Assembly: GCA_023458095.1 (NCBI GenBank)
Contig: JAEXAS010000043.1
Coordinates: forward strand, 1-43,789
Direction of reading: 5' to 3'
Source: Actinomycetes bacterium
GTDB taxonomy: Bacteria > Actinomycetota > Actinomycetes > Propionibacteriales > Propionibacteriaceae
Length of the DNA stretch: 43,789 nucleotides
Shown: one piece after another, positions 17,160 to 24,754 of the stretch
Layout of the letters: each line of letters starts with the position of its first letter
How positions within the stretch are numbered: position 1 is the first letter of the stretch
Program-made: the position numbers and the translations under genes
Notes under the pieces: model-generated
What the model saw: only the letters and a program-made list of their open reading frames with translations
The model's database searches: none
What the model was told of the DNA's origin: nothing

Positions 17160-17761
17160 CGAACCCTATTTCGGGCGCTGTGGAGGCATTGCTGATGCTG
17201 GCCACCGAACCGATTCCGTCCGAAGAGTTGGCTGAAGCAGTCGGTGAGCCGGTCGGCGTGGTGGAGGAGACCCTGCGCGAACTTGCCGACTTCTATGACC
17301 GCACCGCGCGCGGTTTCGAACTGCGGGAGGTGGGCGCGGGCTGGCGCTATTACACCCGCGAGGAACATGCCGAACTGATCTCGCAATGGCTCCTGGAAGG
17401 GCAGCGGGCCACGCTCAGTCAAGCGGCGTTGGAGACCCTGGCCGTCGTCGCCTACCTCCAGCCGATCTCGCGGGGTCGGGTTTCTGCGGTACGGGGGGTC
17501 AACGTCGACGGCGTGATGCGTACCTTGGCGACTCGCGACCTGATCGAGGAAGTCGGGCGCGACCCCGAGACCGGAGCGCATCTGTTCGCCACCACCAGCT
17601 ATTTCCTGGAGCGGATGGGCATGTCCAGCTTGGAGGAGCTCCCTGCCTTGGCGCCACATCTGCCCGATGCCTCGGCTTTGGAGGCCGAATTGGCCGATCT
17701 CGCTGCAGCCGGGGCACCCACCCCGGAGCCGACGCCACTGGTCGGTGACGACAATGAATGA
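17156..17761 (+). CDS. scpB: Segregation and condensation protein B
   Basis: A 201-residue protein made of two winged-helix domains. Visible family text includes LATEPIPSEELAEAVGEP (about 15-32) and AALETLAVVAYLQPISRG with RVSAVRGVNVDGV (about 83-118). It is the third subunit of the SMC-ScpAB condensin. The ATG overlaps the scpA stop as ATGA (17156-17159), implying coupled synthesis. Residues after about 170 form an Ala/Pro/Glu-rich tail. Its stop overlaps the next gene by 8 bp. Confidence 0.93.
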   Translation: MTNPISGAVEALLMLATEPIPSEELAEAVGEPVGVVEETLRELADFYDRTARGFELREVGAGWRYYTREEHAELISQWLLEGQRATLSQAALETLAVVAYLQPISRGRVSAVRGVNVDGVMRTLATRDLIEEVGRDPETGAHLFATTSYFLERMGMSSLEELPALAPHLPDASALEAELADLAAAGAPTPEPTPLVGDDNE

Positions 17762-18485
17762 CTCCGAAGGCGTTCGACTTCAAAAGGTGCTGGCTGCAGC
17801 CGGCGTCGCGTCCCGGCGCGCCGCAGAGAATCTGATCGATCGCGGCCGGGTCGAAGTTGATGGTGAGGTGGTGCGCAACCAGGGGACGCGGGTGGATCCG
17901 CGCACCGCGGTGATCCGGGTGGATGGCGTGCGGATTCCGCCGCCCCGCGAGCACCGCTACCTCGCGCTGAATAAGCCGCGGGGCGTGCTGTCGGCGATGG
18001 CCGACCCCCAAGGCCGTCCGACCTTGGTCGATTTCGTTCCCACCGGCGAGCGACTGTTCCACGTTGGACGCCTGGACGCCGACACCGAAGGGTTGCTGCT
18101 GCTCACCAACGACGGAGACTTGGCCCAACGGCTCATGCACCCTTCCTTCGAAGTGGTCAAGACCTACCTTGCTGACGTGGCCGGGGCACTCACCGATGCC
18201 ACCGCCAAGAAGCTGCGCGCTGGGATCGAACTTGATGACGGCCCGATCACGCCGGATTCGGTGAAGGTGATCCAGCGATCCGGCGGGCACACTCTGGTGG
18301 AGGTGCGCCTGCATTCGGGGAGGAATCGGATCGTGCGGCGCATGTTCGATGCGGTCGGTCACCCCGTTCAGCGGCTCTCGAGGCTCTCGGTGGGGCCGGT
18401 CAAGCTTGGTGACCTGCGCAGTGGCCAGACCCGTGAACTCACCGATGCCGAACTCGGGTCGCTGTTGGATCTGCTCCAGCGGTGA
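17754..18485 (+). CDS. rRNA pseudouridine synthase, RsuA/RluB family
   Basis: A 243-residue enzyme. The N-terminal S4 domain (RLQKVLAAAGVASRRAAENL) is followed by the RsuA/RluB/RluE catalytic domain with GRLDADTEGLLLLTNDGDLA; the Asp in RLDADTEG is the nucleophile. LALNKPRGV and VEVRLHSGRNRIVRRMF are other hallmarks. Members isomerise single uridines in rRNA; RluB (23S U2605) is the usual actinobacterial assignment, but RsuA cannot be excluded. ATG 17754 overlaps scpB by 8 bp; GTG 17745 is an alternative. Same place as Rv1711. Confidence 0.92.
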   Translation: MNDSEGVRLQKVLAAAGVASRRAAENLIDRGRVEVDGEVVRNQGTRVDPRTAVIRVDGVRIPPPREHRYLALNKPRGVLSAMADPQGRPTLVDFVPTGERLFHVGRLDADTEGLLLLTNDGDLAQRLMHPSFEVVKTYLADVAGALTDATAKKLRAGIELDDGPITPDSVKVIQRSGGHTLVEVRLHSGRNRIVRRMFDAVGHPVQRLSRLSVGPVKLGDLRSGQTRELTDAELGSLLDLLQR

Positions 18486-18535
18486 GTCCGCGCCGTCCGG
18501 CCCCTGCTGTGGTCGGCGGCGATTGTCAGGTTCGG

Positions 18536-18541
18536 TACCCT
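18536..18541 (+). promoter_or_regulatory. -10 box of the FKBP lipoprotein gene, predicted leaderless
   Basis: TACCCT lies 6 nt before GTG 18548, which is the start that gives a clean lipoprotein signal peptide. The two observations support each other. Confidence 0.5.
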
Positions 18542-18547
18542 TTGAGC

Positions 18548-19507
18548 GTGCCCATTCGTCGTATCGTCACCGTCGTCGCGTGCGTGCTCGCACTGTCAGC
18601 CTGTAGCGGCAGTCCGGCCACCACTGCGAGTCCCTCTCCGAGTTCCACCCCGTCGTCGACGCTCCCGGTGAAGAACAACCTGGATGCCATCGCCGTCAGT
18701 GGCGCGTGGCTCGCCAAACCGAAGGTGACCTTCACAGCGCCTTTCTACATCGATCAGACCCGCCGCAAGGTTCTCATCGAAGGCACCGGGAATCCGATCA
18801 CCAAAGACTCGATGTTCAGCTTCCGGTACTACCTGGCGAGCGGACGCACCGGCAAGCTGGAAGAGGAATCCTTCACCGACAAGACAGACTTCACCACGAC
18901 TCTGTCCGGGGTGATCAAGGGTTTCACGGCTGGCCTGACCGACGTCAAGCAGGGCAGCCGGGTGCTGATCGCCATTCCGGGGTCGGACTCCTACGACGGG
19001 GTTGATCCCAGTTACCGTCCCTCGGATTACAAGGACGGCGACACTTTGATCTTCGTGGTGGACATCACGGGGGTCTCGATGCCTCAGCCCAGCGGTGCAA
19101 CAGTGACACCCGTAGCGGGCCTGCCCACGGTCACCGGCGACGCCGCCAGCAAGCCTGTGGTGGCTATTCCAGGCACAGCGGCCCCAACCGACCTGAAGAC
19201 CCAGGTGCTGATCCAAGGCACCGGACCCAAAGTCGCCAAGGGTGACATCGTCTACTCCCGCTACGTCGGCTACTCCTGGACGCACGCCAAGCTCATCGAC
19301 GACAAGTTCGCGACCCCCGAGGCCACGCCGCTGGCCTCAAGCCTGGTCGGTTTGCAGACCGGTCTGGTGGGACAGAACGTCGGCTCTCGGGTGATGTTCG
19401 TGTTGCCGCCCAAGTATGGCTACCCGCTGGGCGCCAACCGTCCGCCGGTGGATCCCGGTGACACCGTGGTCTACGTGGTGGACATCCTCTACGCCTACCA
19501 GCAGTAG
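18548..19507 (+). CDS. FKBP-type peptidyl-prolyl isomerase lipoprotein, two domains
   Basis: A 319-residue secreted lipoprotein. GTG 18548 gives PIRRIVTVVACVLALSACSG, a signal peptide with lipobox LSAC and lipidated Cys at about 19. A Ser/Thr/Pro linker (about 20-40) follows. Two FKBP-like units occur: about 72-175 (VLIEGTGNPI to DTLIFVVDITGV) and about 215-319 (VLIQGTGPKV to DTVVYVVDILYAY). The second keeps the PPKYGYP loop; the first has DSYDGVDP there and looks degenerate. It would assist protein folding at the outer membrane-facing surface of the cytoplasmic membrane. Its last 13 bp overlap the end of convergent gluQ. Confidence 0.87.
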   Translation: MPIRRIVTVVACVLALSACSGSPATTASPSPSSTPSSTLPVKNNLDAIAVSGAWLAKPKVTFTAPFYIDQTRRKVLIEGTGNPITKDSMFSFRYYLASGRTGKLEEESFTDKTDFTTTLSGVIKGFTAGLTDVKQGSRVLIAIPGSDSYDGVDPSYRPSDYKDGDTLIFVVDITGVSMPQPSGATVTPVAGLPTVTGDAASKPVVAIPGTAAPTDLKTQVLIQGTGPKVAKGDIVYSRYVGYSWTHAKLIDDKFATPEATPLASSLVGLQTGLVGQNVGSRVMFVLPPKYGYPLGANRPPVDPGDTVVYVVDILYAYQQ

Positions 19508-20406
19508 TCGGGCTCGACGACCCAAGGCTTGCGGGGCACCGCGTCGGGATCGAAGCGATCCAGCAGCAGGTCGAGGCTCACCGGTTCATTCCGGGTGGCC
19601 AGCCCTAGCGATGCTGCGATGCGGCCCAGCACCTGAGCAACGCTGACACCGGCGTGGGCCAGCTCGGCCAGGCTCACCGCGCCATCACGCTTGGCCAGGC
19701 GCACCTGGTTGGAGTTGACCGCCAGCGGCACGTGGATATAGCCGGGGGCGACACCGCCGAGTTGGTCGGCGAGCCAGGCCTGCCGCGGCGAAGAATCGAG
19801 CAGGTCGTCACCACGGACCACCTGGTCGATGCCGGCGTCCAGGTCGTCGACCACGACCGCGAGGTTGTAGGCCGGAATGCCGTCGTTGCGCATCACCACG
19901 AAGTCGTCGACCACGGCACTGACCTGGCCGGCGAAGGCATCGGTGATCACGGAGACTGCCTCCCGGGCCCGAACCCGAACCGCTGGACGCCGGGTCTCAG
20001 CACGCTTGGCGCGTTCGGCTTCGGTGAGGTCGCGGCAGGTTCCGGGATAGGGACGCAGCCCTGAGCCGTGCGGAGCTGAGGCAGCTTCGGCGATTTCGCG
20101 TCGGGTGCAGAAACACGGGTAGGTCTCCAAGCGGTCGATCGCTCGCTGATAAGACTCCAGGCGTTGGGACTGCCACCTCGTTTCGCCATCGAAGTCCAGG
20201 CCGAGGCTGGTCAGGTCATCGATCTGGCGTGCTGCGGTGCCGGCTGCCGAACGGACGCGCAGAACATCCAGATCTTCGATGCGCAGAAGGAAGCGGCGAT
20301 GGGTGCTGCGGGCGAACAGCCAGGCCAGAAGCGCGGTGCGGAGGTTACCCAGGTGCAGGTCCGAGGTGGGGCTCGGCGCGAACCGGCCAGCACCGCAGGC
20401 ACTCAT
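19495..20406 (-). CDS. gluQ: Glutamyl-Q tRNA(Asp) synthetase
   Basis: A 303-residue paralogue of the catalytic part of glutamyl-tRNA synthetase, lacking the anticodon-binding domain. It begins MSACGAGRFAPSPTSDLHLG, with the HLGN form of the class I HIGH motif. The zinc site is CFCTRREI plus YPGTC, and the KMSKS-like loop reads LAKRDGAV. It attaches glutamate to queuosine in tRNA(Asp). The frame upstream of ATG 20406 is open for over 1 kb but is only the shadow of pafB. A purine-rich AAGGGAAAGGGA precedes the start. Confidence 0.92.
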   Translation of the reverse strand: MSACGAGRFAPSPTSDLHLGNLRTALLAWLFARSTHRRFLLRIEDLDVLRVRSAAGTAARQIDDLTSLGLDFDGETRWQSQRLESYQRAIDRLETYPCFCTRREIAEAASAPHGSGLRPYPGTCRDLTEAERAKRAETRRPAVRVRAREAVSVITDAFAGQVSAVVDDFVVMRNDGIPAYNLAVVVDDLDAGIDQVVRGDDLLDSSPRQAWLADQLGGVAPGYIHVPLAVNSNQVRLAKRDGAVSLAELAHAGVSVAQVLGRIAASLGLATRNEPVSLDLLLDRFDPDAVPRKPWVVEPDYCW

Positions 20407-20492
20407 GGCTATCCCTTTCCCTTGAAGGCCGCAGCCACTGTATTGCAGCCGACGCAGCGCGAGCCGGAGCATAGAGCCGGTGGTTGCGCTGC

Positions 20493-20498
20493 TAGCCT
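20493..20498 (+). promoter_or_regulatory. -10 box candidate of pafB
   Basis: TAGCCT matches the -10 form used elsewhere in the window. Here the start codon is 34 nt away, so a short leader with AGGAG at 20508-20512 would be made rather than a leaderless message. Confidence 0.4.
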
Positions 20499-20532
20499 CA
20501 TCGCACCAGGAGAATCGGTAACCGCAGGCGGA

Positions 20533-21486
20533 ATGATGACTCAGCAGAAGTCCGAACGGATCATGAATCTGACGATCTGTTTGTTGATGTCGCGCCGATT
20601 CGTGGAGAAGGCTCGAATCCGCCAGGTCGTGGAGGGCTATCGCGATCTCAGCGATGCCGCCTTCGAGCGGACCTTCGAACGCGACAAGGACGAGTTGCGA
20701 TCCATGGGGGTCGCGGTGGAGACCGGCAGCAACGACGTGCTGTTCCCCGATGAAGTCGGCTACCGCATCCGGCGGGAGTCCTTCGAGCTTCCGGCGATCG
20801 AGTTCACTCCTGCCGAGACCGCCGCCCTCGGCCTGGCGGCCAGCGTGTGGGAGTCGGCGACTCAGGCCGGCCAAGCAACCTCGGCGCTGGCCAAGCTCCG
20901 CGCCGCCGGCACCGATCCCGATCCGTCCCGACTCGCCGGGCTGGCTCCCCGGCTGGGTGCTCACGAGCCGGCCTTCGCTGCCGTCTGGGAGGCCCACGCC
21001 GACCGTGTGCCGATCGGCTTCGGCTACAAGGGCAATCCCCGCAAGGTCGAACCGTGGGCCATGAACTGTCGACGCGGTTCGTGGTATCTGCTCGCCCACG
21101 ACCGGGATCGAGGTGAGGCCCGCATCTTCAAATTGGCCCGCATCGATTCGGCGGTGACCAGAATCGGTCCGGCCCGAAGCTACGAACTGCCGTCCTCGGC
21201 CGAGATCGAAGGTCATTGGCGGCGTCTGGAACCAGCCGGTGCTGACGATGTCGCCCAGTTGGCCATTCGCGAGGGTCGTGCCGGTGACCTGTGTCGGCGC
21301 GGTCAACCGATCGCGGTGGACGACCGGCCTGGCTATGCCAGCTATGCGGTCAGCTACGCCCGGGCCGGAGACTTCGCCGCCGACCTGGCTGGCTACGGTC
21401 CTGACGTGGTGGTGTTGGGACCTCCTGATCTGCGAGCAGCGGTCGTCGCGCATCTTGAAGGCCTCCTCGAAAGGAGGCCGCAATGA
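20533..21486 (+). CDS. pafB: WYL-domain transcriptional regulator PafB
   Basis: A 317-residue regulator. The N-terminal winged helix starts MMTQQKSERIMNLTICLLMS and continues with RFVEKARIRQVVEGY, as in PafB. The WYL domain in the C-terminal half has RRGSWYLLAHDRDRGEARIFKLARI split over about 180-204. PafBC activates the RecA-independent DNA damage response in mycobacteria; early work placed it with pup ligase PafA. The start is one of two adjacent ATGs (20533, 20536). The stop overlaps the pafC ATG (ATGA, 21483-21486). pafA and proteasome genes are not in this window. Confidence 0.9.
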   Translation: MMTQQKSERIMNLTICLLMSRRFVEKARIRQVVEGYRDLSDAAFERTFERDKDELRSMGVAVETGSNDVLFPDEVGYRIRRESFELPAIEFTPAETAALGLAASVWESATQAGQATSALAKLRAAGTDPDPSRLAGLAPRLGAHEPAFAAVWEAHADRVPIGFGYKGNPRKVEPWAMNCRRGSWYLLAHDRDRGEARIFKLARIDSAVTRIGPARSYELPSSAEIEGHWRRLEPAGADDVAQLAIREGRAGDLCRRGQPIAVDDRPGYASYAVSYARAGDFAADLAGYGPDVVVLGPPDLRAAVVAHLEGLLERRPQ

Positions 21487-22424
21487 CCTCCGCCGACCAG
21501 GTGTCCCGTCTGCTGGCCTTGGTGCCGTACCTGCAACGGCATCCCGATGCCGATCTGGCCGAAACCGCCTCCCACTTCGGGATCGCCACCCAGCAACTGA
21601 TCGGGGATCTGGGTGTGCTGTGGTACTGCGGGCTGCCCGGGGGGTTGCCTGGCGACCTCATCGAAATCGATATGGATGCGGTGGCCGAGACCGGAAAGAT
21701 CCGACTCTCGAATGCTGAGTACCTGAGCCGGCCCATGAGGTTCACCCCGGACGAAGCGCTCAGCCTCGTGGTCGCGCTGCGCGCCGTGGCCGAACTCGTC
21801 GGTGACGATGCCGCCGAGGCCGTGCGAAGCGCCTTGGCGAAACTGGAGGCTGCCGCCGGAACTCCTCGTTCGGCGGTCGTGGCAGTGGTCGGTGGTGCTG
21901 CCGGGGTCCGCGAACTGTTGGTACAGGCCATCGCCGCCAAGGTCCAGGTGGAGTTCGACTACATCGATTCCGCTAGAGAGCCATCGCATCCCACGGTGGC
22001 GCCGATCCGGCTGATCACCAGCGATGGTTTCGGGTATCTGCAGGCCTGGAATCTACAGCGCCAAGATTGGCGAACCTACCGTCTGGATCGGATCGCCGAG
22101 GTCGCCATGACCAGCCACCCAATCCCCGCGCTGGCAGATCCTCCCGAATTCGGCCCGAACTGGCTGGAGAGCAGTCCGGACGCGGTTCCGGTCACTCTCA
22201 CCGTCACCGATGACGCGGCCTGGATCGCCGAGTACGTCCCCGTCCAGCAGGTACGCCGAACCGGCGCGGGAGTAGAGATCGATCTTCTGGTCGCCGACTC
22301 GGCGTGGTTGCGCTCGCTCATTCTGCGGCTGGGGCCGGCGTTGCTGGCCGCGGCACCCGAGGCGGTGTGGGGCTCGGTGATCGATGCTGCCAACGAGGCG
22401 CTGGCCGGGTATCGCTCAGGGTAG
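21483..22424 (+). CDS. pafC: WYL-domain transcriptional regulator PafC
   Basis: A 313-residue partner of PafB. The N terminus SADQVSRLLALVPYLQRHPD begins the winged helix. The WYL domain shows VEFDYIDSARE then PIRLITSDGFGYLQAWNLQR (about 155-190), and a WCX extension ends the protein. With PafB it forms a heterodimer that activates promoters upon DNA damage in mycobacteria. It overlaps pafB by 4 bp. Its TAG stop codon is the first half of a TAGGCT -10 box for the next gene. Confidence 0.9.
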   Translation: MTSADQVSRLLALVPYLQRHPDADLAETASHFGIATQQLIGDLGVLWYCGLPGGLPGDLIEIDMDAVAETGKIRLSNAEYLSRPMRFTPDEALSLVVALRAVAELVGDDAAEAVRSALAKLEAAAGTPRSAVVAVVGGAAGVRELLVQAIAAKVQVEFDYIDSAREPSHPTVAPIRLITSDGFGYLQAWNLQRQDWRTYRLDRIAEVAMTSHPIPALADPPEFGPNWLESSPDAVPVTLTVTDDAAWIAEYVPVQQVRRTGAGVEIDLLVADSAWLRSLILRLGPALLAAAPEAVWGSVIDAANEALAGYRSG

Positions 22425-22427
22425 GCT
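22422..22427 (+). promoter_or_regulatory. -10 box overlapping the pafC stop codon
   Basis: TAGGCT begins with the pafC stop TAG and is 9 nt before ATG 22437. It could give the small gene, and perhaps tatA, a promoter separate from pafBC. Confidence 0.4.
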
Positions 22428-22436
22428 GGCCAGATC

Positions 22437-22643
22437 ATGAATTGGGTGCTGTTGTTCGGTGCGATCGCCCTGGGTGGGCTGATCATGCTCGTCAGCTACG
22501 CGGTGTGGCTGGGACATAAGGCTGCCGACCTATTCAGTGAACTGGAGATGCTCGGGCAGCGCGTCGCCGAACTGGCCGACCTGCTGGGGCAGATCCGCCC
22601 GGTGGTACCCGCCGAACTTGAGGACGCCAGACGTGACGCGTGA
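22437..22643 (+). CDS. Small single-pass membrane protein with coiled coil
   Basis: A 68-residue protein. Residues 1-24 form one hydrophobic helix (NWVLLFGAIALGGLIMLVSYAVWLG region); residues 28-65 are an amphipathic helix with a Leu heptad pattern (DLFSELEMLGQRVAELADLL). This layout superficially resembles TatA/TatB proteins, and the gene is directly before tatA, but it lacks the TatA FG hinge. Function unknown; a membrane-anchored scaffold is possible. No clear ribosome site. Confidence 0.65.
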   Translation: MNWVLLFGAIALGGLIMLVSYAVWLGHKAADLFSELEMLGQRVAELADLLGQIRPVVPAELEDARRDA

Positions 22644-22673
22644 GCGCAGGTCGAGGCAGCGAAGGAGTGCGTG

Positions 22674-22973
22674 ATGGGCGGCTGGGAATGGGCGATCCTG
22701 GTACTGATCGCATTGCTGCTGTTCGGCGGATCTCGGCTGTCGGGGATCGGCCGCAATGTAGGTCAGGCGGTGCGCGGCTTTGCTGAGGAGGCCTCGGCGC
22801 TGAAGACCGGGGAGCCGGACTCGGCGCAGACCCTGACCCAGACCGACACCGCCTCCGATGCCGACGAGCAGGACGACATCGTCGATGCTGAACTGGTCGA
22901 ACCGGACGGCGATCCGCAACCGGAGGCCACCGACCAGCCGACTGATCCCGCTGACCGTCCCGACGAAGCCTGA
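22674..22973 (+). CDS. tatA: Sec-independent translocase protein TatA
   Basis: A 99-residue TatA. A short N-terminal helix (WEWAILVLIALLLF) ends at the FG hinge, followed by the amphipathic helix RLSGIGRNVGQAVRGFAEEA and an acidic disordered tail. TatA oligomers form the pore for folded protein export with TatC. ATG 22674 is chosen over GTG 22671 because AAGGAG has 6-nt spacing to it. tatC begins 7 bp after its stop. Confidence 0.93.
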   Translation: MGGWEWAILVLIALLLFGGSRLSGIGRNVGQAVRGFAEEASALKTGEPDSAQTLTQTDTASDADEQDDIVDAELVEPDGDPQPEATDQPTDPADRPDEA

Positions 22974-22980
22974 GCCTTCC

Positions 22981-23805
22981 GTGGCCAAAGGAAGCTCTCG
23001 ACTGGCGTGGCTGCGTCCGCCCAAACCCACCCCAGGTGGGGTGATGACGCTTGCCGACCACCTTCGCGAATTGCGCTACCGACTGATCGTGTCGGCCTCG
23101 GGAATCGTGGTGGCCTCGGCGGTGTCGGCGATCTGGTACGAGCAGCTTTACTACTTCATGATGCGTCCCTATCTGGTGGCAATGGAGATGCTCAAGCAGA
23201 GCAATCCCAACCTGAACCCCACCACCGTCATCAGTGGTGTCACCGCACCCTTCATGCTCATCTTGCAAATCGCCATGGTTGCCGGTCTGATCCTGTCCAG
23301 CCCGCTGTGGCTGTACCAACTGTGGGCCTACATCTCACCGGCCCTGCTCACCAAAGAGCGGAAGTACGCCTTGGGCTTTCTCGGCGCGGCGATCCCGCTG
23401 TTCCTGATGGGAGTGGTGGTCGGCTATCTGATCCTTCCGCAGGGCATCTCGGTGCTGCTGGCCTTCACTCCCGACAGCGTTCCGGCCACCAACCTGCTCG
23501 ACGTCACCGACTTCCTCAAACTCACCCTGCAACTCATGGTGGTGTTCGGATTGGGCTTCTTGATGCCGGTGGTGATCGTGGCGGCGAACATGATGGGAGT
23601 GGTGGCTGCCGCCCAACTGGCCAAGGCCCGGGTCTATGTGATCTTCGGCACCTTCATCTTCGGAGCAGCAGCCACGCCCTCCACCGACCCCTTCTCCATG
23701 CTCGCCTTGGCGCTGCCGATGGCCGTGCTGTTCTTGATCGCGGAGGCGATCTGCCACGTCCATGATCGCCGCAAAGCGCGCTCAGCCGCCGAGACTGCGG
23801 TGTGA
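22981..23805 (+). CDS. tatC: Sec-independent translocase protein TatC
   Basis: A 274-residue integral membrane protein with six helices. The N-terminal signature MTLADHLRELRYRL (about 21-34) binds twin-arginine signal peptides. The late AATPSTDPFSM loop and PLWLYQLWAYISPAL are conserved. GTG 22981 starts 7 bp after tatA; the frame further upstream is tatA in another frame. Together with tatA it makes a minimal Tat system. No tatB is seen. Confidence 0.94.
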   Translation: MAKGSSRLAWLRPPKPTPGGVMTLADHLRELRYRLIVSASGIVVASAVSAIWYEQLYYFMMRPYLVAMEMLKQSNPNLNPTTVISGVTAPFMLILQIAMVAGLILSSPLWLYQLWAYISPALLTKERKYALGFLGAAIPLFLMGVVVGYLILPQGISVLLAFTPDSVPATNLLDVTDFLKLTLQLMVVFGLGFLMPVVIVAANMMGVVAAAQLAKARVYVIFGTFIFGAAATPSTDPFSMLALALPMAVLFLIAEAICHVHDRRKARSAAETAV

Positions 23806-23806
23806 G

Positions 23807-24754
23807 ATGACTGCCCACGATCCGGCCCGGCTCACGTTGGTGGTCAACCCCACGGCCGGCAACGGGCGTACCGCCCGGGTATTGCCTCAGGTCATCGCGA
23901 AGCTGGTGGCAGGCCTTCCCGCGGACAGCTTGCGGGTGGAGCAGGCGTCCAGTTGGACCGAAGCCCGTCGGCGCTGCCTGGAGGTGGTGGCCAGCGCTCG
24001 AGAGGGTCGAGCCGGCGGCCGCGCGGATTCGCTGCTGGTGATGGGTGGCGACGGCATGATGCATCTGGGACTCAATGCTGCCGCGGGCACCGAGGTTCCC
24101 TTGGGCTTGATTCCCTCCGGTCGGGGCAACGACTTCTGTCGCGGGGTGGAGGTCCCCACCACATGGGGAGCCGCCGTGCAGACCATCGTGGCCGGGCACA
24201 CCCGGCGTATGGACTTGATGTCGGTCACCGGGGCGTTGGTGGACGGCAGCACTCACCGCTGGGTCGGATCGATCGTGTCGACCGGATTCGATGCCCGGGT
24301 CAACTACCGCACCAACCACCAGAAGGTTCGACTGGGCCAGCTCAGCTACGGCTTCGCCGCCCTTTCCGAGCTGAGCCGCTTCGAACCGCTCCGCTACCGC
24401 CTGGTCATCGACGGCAAGCCGCGCAACCAACCGGCAATGTTCATCGCGGTCGGTAACGCCGGGTGGTTCGGTGGTGGCATGCAGGGCTGTCCAAACGCGG
24501 ACATCAGCGACGGGCTGTTGGACATCACCGTGATCAATCCGGTGAGCCGGATGACGCTGCTGCGGCTGCTGCCGACCATGTACAGCGGCGGGTTCGTCAA
24601 AGATCCGGCCGTAGAAATGTTGCGTGCAGGCACCGTGGACGTCGACGGCGACGGACTGTTCGCCATGGCCGACGGCGAAGAGCTGGGACCGGTGCCGCTG
24701 ACCTTGCGGGCGGTGCCCGATGCCCTCACCGTCTACGTTCCCGCGCCGCGATGA
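23807..24754 (+). CDS. Diacylglycerol kinase-family lipid kinase
   Basis: A 315-residue kinase of the DagK/YegS family. The N terminus LTLVVNPTAGNGR is the phosphate-binding strand-loop. The nucleotide motif is VMGGDGMMHLGLN, followed by IPSGRGNDFCRG. It would phosphorylate diacylglycerol or another lipid alcohol at the membrane. ATG 23807 is 1 bp after the tatC stop; the frame upstream is shadow. Its stop overlaps the helicase ATG (ATGA, 24751-24754). The exact lipid is not predictable; mannosylation-precursor sphingosine-like kinases share these motifs. Confidence 0.88.
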   Translation: MTAHDPARLTLVVNPTAGNGRTARVLPQVIAKLVAGLPADSLRVEQASSWTEARRRCLEVVASAREGRAGGRADSLLVMGGDGMMHLGLNAAAGTEVPLGLIPSGRGNDFCRGVEVPTTWGAAVQTIVAGHTRRMDLMSVTGALVDGSTHRWVGSIVSTGFDARVNYRTNHQKVRLGQLSYGFAALSELSRFEPLRYRLVIDGKPRNQPAMFIAVGNAGWFGGGMQGCPNADISDGLLDITVINPVSRMTLLRLLPTMYSGGFVKDPAVEMLRAGTVDVDGDGLFAMADGEELGPVPLTLRAVPDALTVYVPAPR

